A stretch of DNA of 64,000 nucleotides from Streptomyces sp. NBC_00237 (GCF_026342435.1 NZ_JAPEMT010000007.1:1-64000); one strand, 5' to 3'; shown: positions 34,113 to 41,527, counted from the stretch's first letter. Notes: generated by a model from the letters alone, not told the origin. Made by a program: numbers and translations.

Positions 34113-34727
34113 ATGATGAGGACCGCAGCGGACGAGACCGAGGTGTACCGGCTGGTCCCACGCCTGAAGACGATCACGGTGAAGGGTGCCGACGTGCAGC
34201 CTGGTGATCACCTGTACCAGTACAAGCACCAGGCCGGTGTCAGGGTCGGGGCGATGTGGTGCGGCCGTGTGCCCGGAGGCACGGAATGGGACCGCTACCG
34301 GGTGAACTTCCGGCAGGCAGACTTCCCGTGGAGCTACAGCAGCATTAGCCCCCTGATGGAGTACCCCGTTCAGAGGTCCGGGGTCTACGTCGAGGGGTGG
34401 AGTCCCGAGGACTGCGAGAAGCGCCGCAACGAGCTGTTCGAGGAGTTGCGGCGGGTCGAGATCGACGGCGAGGACGCCGAGCTGCGGCCGATCTTCGACC
34501 CGGACCGTCGGACCTACTCCGTCCAGCTCTGGACGCGGGAAGAGCTCACGGCGACCCACGGCGCCACCGACAATTTCCGGTACTCGGACGAGCCGCTGGA
34601 GGCCATCGATGCGTTCCTGAGTGAACAGGGCATCAGCCGCGCGATCACGGACGACGAGGCGTTCCGAGTGCGCGCCGGTCTCAAGTACGCCAGGGGCGGC
34701 ATGGAGTGGGCCGCCTTCACCAGCTGA
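34113..34727 (+). CDS. Hypothetical cassette protein, paralog of 24105-24428
   Basis: 204 residues, tandem ATGATG with GAGGAG upstream. N-terminal part (about 15-95) carries KGADVQPGDHLYQYKHQAG, a beta-barrel-like stretch. The C-terminal part (about 110-204) is the domain shared with the 107-residue protein at 24105. Function unknown. Either the small gene lost an N-terminal module or this one gained it. Confidence 0.72.
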   Translation: MMRTAADETEVYRLVPRLKTITVKGADVQPGDHLYQYKHQAGVRVGAMWCGRVPGGTEWDRYRVNFRQADFPWSYSSISPLMEYPVQRSGVYVEGWSPEDCEKRRNELFEELRRVEIDGEDAELRPIFDPDRRTYSVQLWTREELTATHGATDNFRYSDEPLEAIDAFLSEQGISRAITDDEAFRVRAGLKYARGGMEWAAFTS

Positions 34728-34728
34728 C

Positions 34729-34784
34729 CGCCGCGACGCCGCACCGCCCCCGCCGAGCGGGCCGGGGGCGGGGCGTCGTCGCGG
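34729..34784 (+). terminator. Cassette terminator T8
   Basis: CGACGCC...GCCCCCG with CGGGGGCGGGGCGTCG. Confidence 0.68.
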
Positions 34785-35070
34785 CGGTAGCGGACGCCCC
34801 TGGCGGGGCGGCGGTGTTTTGGCCCGGTGCGTGCTCGCCGGCCCCGGCCTCCTTCGTCGGCCGGTGCCGTCGGCACCGGGCCGTGGACGCGCCTGGCGGC
34901 GCGGCCCCTCTTTCTGGCCCCTTCGGGGCCGGGGGTCCGCTGGCGCGGACCGGGCCCTCCTTCGTCGGGCCGAACGGGCGCCCCTGGCGGGGCGGCTGTT
35001 TCCGTTCGGGTCCGCTGGCGCGGACCGCCGGTCTGTCCGCGCCGGCCGAGGCGGAGTCCGGGCTGCACGA
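34785..35070. repeat. A array copy 8
   Basis: Core A array; the first hairpin is CGCCCC-tggc-GGGGCG instead of ACGCC-tggc-GGCGT. Confidence 0.87.
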
Positions 35071-35088
35071 GGTGGCGAGGAACGAATG

Positions 35089-35417
35089 ACCGCCTCCGGC
35101 GAGGGCCCTTCACTCCCAAGGGGCTGGGGTGCATGGCGAGTTGAGGTCCGGTGGGTGGCTGGGGTGAGGGTGGGCGGGGGCTCCCCTCGGCCGGTCGGTC
35201 ACCCGGAGGGCTACCACCGAACCTGCGGGGGGTGCCAGGCCGAGCCGCTTCGCGGTCGCGCAAGCGCGAGCCTGGCACCCCCCGCAGAACCGGCGGTTGG
35301 GCGGAGCTGCCCGACCGACCGAGGGGAGCCCCCGCCCACCGGGCGGAGCCATGGCGGAGGCCGCCGGGCGAGGCCCGCGCGGGTGGGGGTAGAAATCGCC
35401 GCTGACCTGCGGGAACG
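35089..35417. repeat. B element copy 9
   Basis: Mixed copy: type II-like 5' part, type I core stem with the caag apical hairpin, and a diverged 3' end (GGGGGTAGAAATCGCC). Confidence 0.87.
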
Positions 35418-35483
35418 TGTGATGTAGATCACTCGCCGAAAGGGTCTCCAAGGCTGGACTTTGACCCCAAAATAAGGCATTAT
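35418..35483 (+). promoter_or_regulatory. Cassette promoter P11 with CRP-like site
   Basis: TGTGA-N6-TCACT at 35418-35433, -35 TGGACT, -10 CATTAT at 35478-35483. Sequence between them is unrelated to the other copies, yet the spacing is identical. Drives 35547-39703. Confidence 0.78.
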
Positions 35484-35488
35484 TAGTG

Positions 35489-35534
35489 ATGTCGGAAGGG
35501 GTGGCAGTCCCTCCCGGCAACCCGAACCTTCAAC
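35489..35534 (+). ncRNA. TGGCAG leader hairpin L16
   Basis: GGAAGGG/CCCTCCC around GTGGCAGT (imperfect stem), then ACCCGAACCTTCAAC. Confidence 0.7.
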
Positions 35535-35546
35535 ACGGGAGCAACG

Positions 35547-36116
35547 ATGTACGCAGAGCTGAAGACCGAGACCCCGCGCGAGATCGGCGGATTCGCCCTC
35601 TATCTGGCCACCACCTACGCGTGGACCGAGGGGCACCCCCGGCTGGTGACGGCCGCCGCCGACATCAACGCGGCATGGTGGACCGTCCGCGCGGCCGACG
35701 TGTCGGACGAGCTGACCGTCAGTCAGTCGTCGGACTCGGAACTGGTCCGGCTGCTCGACGCCACGGACGGCACGGTGGTCACCACGATCGTCCCCGTCCC
35801 CGCTGGGATGCTCGACCACCACACCCCCACCCTCGCGGAGGCCCGCACCATCCCCCTCGCCGCCCGGTGGGTGAGCAGCAAGCTGTTCACCGGCCAGTCG
35901 ATGGCCGAGCCCGAGAGCGCCGACCGGTACGAGGTGCGCGACCTGCTGGTCCGGGCTGCCCGCCGGGGCGAGACCGTCGCGACGAGCCCGGACCTGATCA
36001 TCGTCCGTGACCCCGAGAACCGGCCCGTCGCGTTCCTCCGCGATGGATGGCACCCGCAGAACGCCCGCCCCTCCGCCCCTGGCCTGAGCGCACTGCTCAA
36101 GCGCCGCCGCCGGTAG
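35547..36116 (+). CDS. Hypothetical cassette protein
   Basis: 189 residues, ATG with GGGAG upstream. Mixed alpha/beta with no Cys cluster or membrane segment, and a basic C-terminus (LLKRRRR). No family recognised. First of four genes. Confidence 0.7.
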   Translation: MYAELKTETPREIGGFALYLATTYAWTEGHPRLVTAAADINAAWWTVRAADVSDELTVSQSSDSELVRLLDATDGTVVTTIVPVPAGMLDHHTPTLAEARTIPLAARWVSSKLFTGQSMAEPESADRYEVRDLLVRAARRGETVATSPDLIIVRDPENRPVAFLRDGWHPQNARPSAPGLSALLKRRRR

Positions 36117-36122
36117 AACCCC

Positions 36123-36199
36123 GGTGGGCCCGCCCGGTGGCAGCCGGGCGGGCCCACCCCACCAGGGGCTTTGGCAGAAGCCCCACCCGAACCTTCAAC
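36123..36199 (+). ncRNA. Double TGGCAG leader L17
   Basis: Two consecutive hairpins share the loop. One has a 15-bp stem GGTGGGCCCGCCCGG with its complement (36123-36158). The other is GGGGCTT-TGGCAG-AAGCCCC (36165-36184). Tail ACCCGAACCTTCAAC follows at once. The stems have unrelated sequences, so only the loop and tail are conserved. Confidence 0.85.
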
Positions 36200-36215
36200 G
36201 CAGGGAGACAACGAG

Positions 36216-36983
36216 ATGGCGACGAACGACGCCCCCGACACCCCGAAGAAGCGGTACAGCATCGGTGACCGGTCCATGGGCGGCCGGTACCCCGTCACGG
36301 TCGACGGGAAGCTGATCGGTCACATCTACCGCTGGCACGGCGACTGGCACGCGCGTGTGCTGGGCCAGGTCGAGGAGAGCCAGCACGAGAACCGCGACAA
36401 GGCCGCCGCCCACCTGGACACCGTCACCCAGTCCGGCGCCACCCTTCCCGAGACCGAACAGGCCGGTGACGCGGCACTGGAGGGCATCGTCCCGTGGCTG
36501 CACCCGCGGATGGCGCCGACCCGGCGCAACATCCTGAGCGCGGGCATCTGCCTGGGCAGGCTCGATGAACTGGCATGGGACCCCAAGCATGGCTATCCCG
36601 GGTCCGACAACCCGTTCGAGATGAAGGATCTGATCTGCGGCTGGGTCGGAAACCGCTGGTGGAGCCACCTGCGCGGGCGGAACGGTGACCCGACGCCGCG
36701 TCCCGCGTGGCGGCACGAGGGATGCAAGGTCCCGTTCGAGGAGCAGGCCGCCCGCGTGGCCGAGCTGGTGGGCAAGCGCCCCACCCAGTGCCCGTGCGAG
36801 ACCGGCCACCCGACCGAACGCGAGGCAGTGACCGGCCTCCTGGACGAGGCCGACCGCGCCCGCAAGGCCGGTGACATCGAGGCCCTGCGCGCTCACCTCA
36901 CCCGGCTGCTCGGTCCCTGCCCGGCGGCGCCGACCCGCGCCGCGGTGATGCGGGACATCGTCAAGCCCCCGCAGAAGGGCTGA
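36216..36983 (+). CDS. Hypothetical cassette protein
   Basis: 255 residues, ATG with AGGGAG upstream. N-terminal beta-rich part (RYPVTVDGKLIGHIYRWHG), a helical middle, and Cys residues in QCPCETGH near residue 200. No family recognised. Cotranscribed with the two PP-loop genes downstream. Confidence 0.7.
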   Translation: MATNDAPDTPKKRYSIGDRSMGGRYPVTVDGKLIGHIYRWHGDWHARVLGQVEESQHENRDKAAAHLDTVTQSGATLPETEQAGDAALEGIVPWLHPRMAPTRRNILSAGICLGRLDELAWDPKHGYPGSDNPFEMKDLICGWVGNRWWSHLRGRNGDPTPRPAWRHEGCKVPFEEQAARVAELVGKRPTQCPCETGHPTEREAVTGLLDEADRARKAGDIEALRAHLTRLLGPCPAAPTRAAVMRDIVKPPQKG

Positions 36984-36989
36984 CCTGCA

Positions 36990-37021
36990 CCGGGGGCACG
37001 GGCCTACGCCCGTGCCCCCGG
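36990..37021 (+). ncRNA. Operon-internal hairpin
   Basis: CCGGGGGCACGGGC paired with GCCCGTGCCCCCGG. No TGGCAG loop, no CTTCAAC tail. An 80-nt spacer precedes the next start. Confidence 0.6.
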
Positions 37022-37104
37022 CGACAGGGCGGCGATCGAGTCGCCCGCCACGAGCGCCGCCGTCCGCCGGCGCGAAGCCACCCGACCCGAGGAATCAACT
37101 CCCC

Positions 37105-38619
37105 GTGCCCGCAACTGCCCCGCCCGCAGCCCTCTTTGACCTGCCCGAGCCCTCGGAACGGACCACGTTCGGCCGGTCCTCCGGCATGACCGTGCTGAGC
37201 TACGGACTCGGAGCCGACAGCACGGCCATCCTGATCGAGTTCCTGGACCACCCCGAGCGCTACGGACTGGCCACCGACCTCTCCGACTTGATCGTGATCC
37301 ACGCGGTCACCGGCGACGAATGGCCGGACACCCTGGACTACGTCGACCGGCTGGTCCTGCCGCGCCTCCGCCGGGCCGGGGTCCGGCTGGTACAGGTCGC
37401 CCGCGCTGGCCGCCAGGACGCGGACGGCGTGGTCGTCCTGGACGACAGCCGATCTCCCCGACGGATCTTCGCGCGGGGGCCGTGGTGCCTGAGCGACGAG
37501 CTCCGGGAGGCCGGAACCGTCCCCCAGATCGCCAACGGGCGGAGGACGTGCAGCATTCGCTTTAAGGGCTGGTGCCTGGACCAGTGGACAGAGGCCGAGT
37601 TCGGCGGTGCGAGTTACCGCCGGGTGATCGGCTACCACTACGGCGAGCTGAAGCGCGCGGAGAAGGACAGCCGCATCCAGCGCGAGCACAACAGGGCCGC
37701 GGGCCGGACCATCTGCGAACCGTTCTATCCCCTGATCCTGGCCCGTCAAGACCGGGCGGACGTCGAGCGGTACGTCCTGGAACGGCTCGGAGAGCCGGTG
37801 AAGAAGAGCTACTGCGCACAGTGCCCCTTCAGCGGCGTGTGTGCGAGCAGGGAAGCCCACGAAGCGCGTCTGCGGGACCATCCGCACATCGCCGCGGACG
37901 TCATGAGGATGGAGCACGTCGCGATGGCGCTCAACGAGCGCTCCAGCCTGTACGGGACGGACAGCCTGTACCGCAGGCTCACCGAGGACGGCCGTAACCA
38001 CCCCGTGCTCAGCGCCTTCGAGGAGTCGTTGGACCAAGCCCCGTACGCGGTCTACGAGGTGCGGAGGATCTACTACGCGGCGCGTACGCCGGACTGCCGC
38101 ACCCATCACGGCCGGTCCTGCCGGTCACCGAAGTGGTGGTGCCGACAGCCGCGGACCGAGCAGTGCCGGGCCGATCACCCCACCGGTGAGGACTTCGAGC
38201 CGTGGTGCCCCGGGCACCGCGAATGCCGGGGACCGGCGAAGAAGGGCCCCGCCTGGAGGTCGGTGCGGACCGTCTGGGAAGGCGACCGCCGCACCGCCGA
38301 GCAGCTGGTCCGGCAGTTCGCCGCCCGCCACGGGCTCGCCCTGGAGCGCGGGGAGACGTCAGGCATCCAGCGGGCCCACTACCTCACCGCCGACGGCGGG
38401 TTCCCGACGGCCTCCGCCTTCGCCGTCGCGGCGCCGGCCGGAGTCCGCGACAAGCAGCGAAAGCACTTCGAGGAGGCATGGACCCGGCACACCGGGGACG
38501 TCGGCACCCGCTGGAACCCGCTCCGTCCGCTGCCCGCGCCCGAACCCCCACGCCCCACGGGCGGAAAGCCGCTGATCCGCCGGGCCAAGACGATCGGCGG
38601 CGTGACCCTCATCGCCTGA
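37105..38619 (+). CDS. PP-loop ATPase, PAPS-reductase/DndC-like, with Cys cluster
   Basis: 504 residues from GTG at 37105 (AGGA upstream). The PP-loop SYGLGADSTAIL (about 33-44) is a variant of SGGxDS. Cysteines at CLSDE, TCSIRFKGWC and CAQCPFSGVC (about 130-250) form a cluster compatible with an Fe-S centre as in DndC/PAPS-reductase-type enzymes. A second Cys/His-rich block (about 330-375) is unusual. These enzymes activate sulfate or nucleotide substrates with ATP; the substrate is unknown. Paired with a second PP-loop protein 55 bp downstream. Confidence 0.77.
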   Translation: MPATAPPAALFDLPEPSERTTFGRSSGMTVLSYGLGADSTAILIEFLDHPERYGLATDLSDLIVIHAVTGDEWPDTLDYVDRLVLPRLRRAGVRLVQVARAGRQDADGVVVLDDSRSPRRIFARGPWCLSDELREAGTVPQIANGRRTCSIRFKGWCLDQWTEAEFGGASYRRVIGYHYGELKRAEKDSRIQREHNRAAGRTICEPFYPLILARQDRADVERYVLERLGEPVKKSYCAQCPFSGVCASREAHEARLRDHPHIAADVMRMEHVAMALNERSSLYGTDSLYRRLTEDGRNHPVLSAFEESLDQAPYAVYEVRRIYYAARTPDCRTHHGRSCRSPKWWCRQPRTEQCRADHPTGEDFEPWCPGHRECRGPAKKGPAWRSVRTVWEGDRRTAEQLVRQFAARHGLALERGETSGIQRAHYLTADGGFPTASAFAVAAPAGVRDKQRKHFEEAWTRHTGDVGTRWNPLRPLPAPEPPRPTGGKPLIRRAKTIGGVTLIA

Positions 38620-38627
38620 TCCACCCC

Positions 38628-38654
38628 GCGGGCTCCGGAACGGCCGGAGCCCGC
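38628..38654 (+). ncRNA. Operon-internal hairpin
   Basis: GCGGGCTCCG with CGGAGCCCGC, followed by CCAACACCGAGGAG leading into the next gene. Confidence 0.6.
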
Positions 38655-38674
38655 CCAACACCGAGGAGAGCAAG

Positions 38675-39703
38675 ATGAGTTACACCGATCCGGTCGCTTT
38701 CGCCGCGACCCGGCACCGCATTGTGATCAATCTGTCCGGCGGGAAGGACGGCGTGATCGCGGGCGCCAAGGCGATGGACGCCGCCCGCCGGGCCGGGGTC
38801 GCCGACCGCGTCTGGACCGCCCACGCCAGCCTGGGCCCGATGGAGTGGCCCGCCGTCACCGTGGACGGGGTCCGGTGGCCGAGCGCGAGCGAGCTCGCCG
38901 CCCAGCACAGCCAGATCCTCGGCGTCCCGCCGGAGCGGCACATCGAGGTCCGCCGCACCCGGCAGGTCGACGGCCGCACGGTCCCCTTCGATCTGCTCAC
39001 GTTCATCGCCGAGCGCGGGGATTGGCCCTGGCTGGGCCAGGCCCGCACCTGCACGGGGCCGTGGAAGACGAAAATGGTGTTCGGGGCGTTCACCTCGCAG
39101 GTCCGAGCCATGCGCAAGGAGGTCCAGGGCCCGCTGATGTTCGCCAACGTCCTCGGCCTGAGGGCGGAGGAGAGCCGCGACCGCCGCAACCGGCAGGTGT
39201 GGCGCCGCACGACCGACAACTCCCACCGCGTGGTGGACGAGTGGCTGCCAGCCCACCAGGTGAGCACTGCCGACGTGTGGGCGTGGACCCTCGCGGAAGA
39301 GGTCCCGTACCACTGGTGCTACGACTCCCACCCCGGCGCCCGGGACCGTCGGGGGTCCAGCCGCTGTTCCTGCTCGACCTGCACGCTGGCCAACCACCGC
39401 GATCTGCTGCTGGGAGTCGCCCGCCGGCCCCGACTTGCCGAGCTGTGCGCATTGGTCGAACGGGTCAGGCAGGTCCCCTTCAACCCGAACATCACGATGG
39501 CCGAGCTGATCGAGCAGTCCCGCCGCCGCGACGCTCCCGACCCGGGCGTCCGCGTCGAGGAGAACGCCGACTTCGAGCGCATGGAACGGGACGTGCACGC
39601 CGCCCTCCGGCTGCCGCCGACGTACGAGTCCAAAGCCCGTACCGGGTCCGCCCCGCTGGTGCACGCCACCGGCGGGTGCGACACCTGCACCCTGACGATG
39701 TAG
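38675..39703 (+). CDS. Second PP-loop/PAPS-reductase-like protein
   Basis: 342 residues, ATG with GAGGAG upstream. PP-loop INLSGGKDGVIA (about 19-30). Cys residues in RTCTGPWKTK and CSCSTCTLANH (about 230-240), plus a C-terminal CDTCTL, could hold a metal or Fe-S centre. The family activates a substrate by adenylation. Together with 37105-38619 this looks like a two-enzyme pathway, perhaps for a DNA or nucleotide modification; that is inference. Confidence 0.78.
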   Translation: MSYTDPVAFAATRHRIVINLSGGKDGVIAGAKAMDAARRAGVADRVWTAHASLGPMEWPAVTVDGVRWPSASELAAQHSQILGVPPERHIEVRRTRQVDGRTVPFDLLTFIAERGDWPWLGQARTCTGPWKTKMVFGAFTSQVRAMRKEVQGPLMFANVLGLRAEESRDRRNRQVWRRTTDNSHRVVDEWLPAHQVSTADVWAWTLAEEVPYHWCYDSHPGARDRRGSSRCSCSTCTLANHRDLLLGVARRPRLAELCALVERVRQVPFNPNITMAELIEQSRRRDAPDPGVRVEENADFERMERDVHAALRLPPTYESKARTGSAPLVHATGGCDTCTLTM

Positions 39704-39725
39704 GCCCAGAGCAGGGACAACAGCG

Positions 39726-39754
39726 TTGACCCCGCCCCCTACATAAGGCAGAAT
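39726..39754 (+). promoter_or_regulatory. Cassette promoter P12, near-consensus -35, no CRP-like site
   Basis: TTGACC, 17-bp spacer, CAGAAT at 39749-39754. Drives 39822-41063. Confidence 0.78.
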
Positions 39755-39759
39755 TAGCT

Positions 39760-39807
39760 ATGTCCGAAGGTGTGGCAGTTCCTTCGGGCAGACCCCGAAC
39801 CTTCAAC
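39760..39807 (+). ncRNA. TGGCAG leader hairpin L18
   Basis: Stem CCGAAGG/CCTTCGG around TGTGGCAGTT, then CCCCGAACCTTCAAC. The stem differs from all other copies. The leader frame (ATG 39760) is 21 codons and its TGA overlaps the next ATG (ATGA). Confidence 0.8.
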
Positions 39808-39821
39808 GACGAGGAGCCGCG

Positions 39822-41063
39822 ATGAGCCCCACCGCGCTTACCGCGCTCTCCGCGGGGGCGGACCCGCCAGGTCCACCGCGACTGACCAACCCGCCGGCCC
39901 GGCCGTCCCGCACGGCCGGGCCGCGCCGCCCCCCAGGAGAACGCATGACCAGCATGTCCCTCACCTTCCCCGTCCGGACCGATCAACTGGCCACCCTGCG
40001 GCAGGCGATCGAGCAGGCGGACCGGCAGACCCGGGCACACGGGCTAGGCGGTTGCCACCTCACCCGCGGCCCTGTCGAGTCCATGCCGTGGCCCGACATC
40101 AACGGCGTTCCCATCGGTACCGTGGCCAGCCAGGACGTCACCGTGACGCTCCCCCTGCTGCAGTTCGAGGGGTGGACCGTCATCGCCCAGGTCGAGCACG
40201 ACCCGGCGGCGGGCAGCGTTGTCACCGCACTCCCCCCGTACGAGGACGAGGCCGCCGACCGGATCGCGCACTGCGACGCCTGCGGAGAGCGGGGGGCCCT
40301 GACCAGCTATCTCCTCCGCCACGAGGACGGCAGCACGATGCAGTTGGGCACGACGTGCGCGGGCCCGTACGCGAATCTCCCCGTGGCCGTCCTGCGCGAT
40401 CTGTGGCGCCTGATTCGCTGGTGCACGACGGTCGAGCCGTACGAGCCGGGAGAGGTGCCGCCGGATCTTCGGCTCCACGTCGACCAGGTCCTGGAGTACG
40501 CCGTCGCCCTGACGGTCCAGGCCGGGTACGTCAAGCGGGGCGAGGGCTGGACGACCGCCGAGCAGGTTCGCGCACTTCTGCTGGGCGGCGCCGGCCGGGA
40601 GGACCTGGACCAGCTGCACGAACACCTTCGAGCCGCCGAGGACGTCGCGGCCACGGCCGCCGCCGTCCGGGACTGGTGCCGTCGAGGCGACACCGCCGCG
40701 AGCGACTACCGCCACAAGCTGGCCCGCGCGGTCGCGCGGGACGTGGCGCCCGGAGACATCGGCCTGTTGGCGTCCGCGGTTCCGATGTATCTGCGCGATT
40801 CCCAGCGCCAGTTGACCGCGAAGGACCGCGAGTCGATCACGGCCACGGTGACGGAGGTCAGCCCACTCGCGAGCCAGTGGGGTGAGCGCCGCCGTATCCG
40901 TTTCACCGACGGTGCCGGGCGTCTATACGCGTGGGACTCGATGGCTCAGCCCTTCCCCGACGAAGGGCAGCGTCTCCGTGTCACCGGCCGGGTTGTGCGC
41001 AACGCGGTCCGGGAGGGCAAGGTCGAGACGTACCTGACCCGGTGCCGTGTCGCGCCGGCCTGA
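39822..41063 (+). CDS. Zinc-ribbon/OB-like nucleic-acid-binding cassette protein
   Basis: 413 residues from ATG at 39822. An ATG at 39945 with CAGGAG upstream is a strong alternative start, giving 372 residues. Between them lies a GCCCGGCCGT/ACGGCCGGGC hairpin, so the first part may be leader. A zinc-ribbon-like region (CDACGERGAL...GTTCAGPY, about 148-180) precedes a helical middle. The C-terminal 80 residues (TATVTEVSPLASQWGERRRI, then RLRVTGRVV) look like an OB fold. Possibly ssDNA-binding; no named family. Confidence 0.72.
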   Translation: MSPTALTALSAGADPPGPPRLTNPPARPSRTAGPRRPPGERMTSMSLTFPVRTDQLATLRQAIEQADRQTRAHGLGGCHLTRGPVESMPWPDINGVPIGTVASQDVTVTLPLLQFEGWTVIAQVEHDPAAGSVVTALPPYEDEAADRIAHCDACGERGALTSYLLRHEDGSTMQLGTTCAGPYANLPVAVLRDLWRLIRWCTTVEPYEPGEVPPDLRLHVDQVLEYAVALTVQAGYVKRGEGWTTAEQVRALLLGGAGREDLDQLHEHLRAAEDVAATAAAVRDWCRRGDTAASDYRHKLARAVARDVAPGDIGLLASAVPMYLRDSQRQLTAKDRESITATVTEVSPLASQWGERRRIRFTDGAGRLYAWDSMAQPFPDEGQRLRVTGRVVRNAVREGKVETYLTRCRVAPA

Positions 41064-41345
41064 GCCTGGTCGACGGCGTCCGCCACGGCTCCGCCCGGTG
41101 GGCGGGGGCTCCCCTCGGTCGGTCGGGCAGGCTCCGCCCGTACCCGGGTTCCGGTGGGGTTGCCAGGCTCGCGAAGCGACCGCGAAGCGGCCCCGGCCTG
41201 GCGGCCCCGCCGGGTTCCGGGTAGCCCTCCGGGTGACCGACCGGCCGAGGGGAGACCCCGGCCGCCCCCACACCCCAGCCACCCACGGCCCGCACACGAC
41301 GACGGAGCCCCCGCCCCCTTGGGAGTGAGGGCCCCGCCGGAGGCG
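41063..41345. repeat. B element copy 10, inverted and truncated
   Basis: Type II body in reverse orientation, starting within 1 bp of the stop codon of 39822-41063 and lacking the CRP-like site and promoter. It closes the island. Confidence 0.88.
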
Positions 41346-41423
41346 GTCCTGTAGGTATGAAGAGAAGCCGGACGCGGGTAGTCCCAACCGTCCAGACAAG
41401 CCGTTGAGCTGGCATTTTGTGGC

Positions 41424-41452
41424 TTGTACCCCCCGATTTGAGGGGGCATAAT
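41424..41452 (+). promoter_or_regulatory. Promoter P13 of the same class
   Basis: TTGTAC, 17 bp, CATAAT at 41447-41452, followed by TAGGGAT. No CRP-like site. Confidence 0.7.
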
Positions 41453-41460
41453 TAGGGATT

Positions 41461-41486
41461 CCGACAGGTTTGAAACAGCCTGTCGG
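41461..41486 (+). ncRNA. Leader hairpin after P13
   Basis: CCGACAGG/CCTGTCGG around TTTGAAACAG at the expected transcript 5' end. No TGGCAG loop. It is followed by P14 rather than a gene. Confidence 0.6.
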
Positions 41487-41527
41487 TGTCGTGCGGTCGT
41501 TCGCTTCGACCATGTCCGCCGAACGAC

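Noticed and set aside
15903..41345. CRISPR array
   Set aside because: Repeats are hundreds of bases, dispersed among genes, with coding DNA between them and no regular 20-50-nt spacers or cas genes.
15903..41345. Insertion sequences, or integron-type attC cassettes
   Set aside because: B elements encode no transposase, show no target duplications, carry a promoter and are not associated with an integron integrase. The tyrosine recombinase at 4714 is about 10 kb away.
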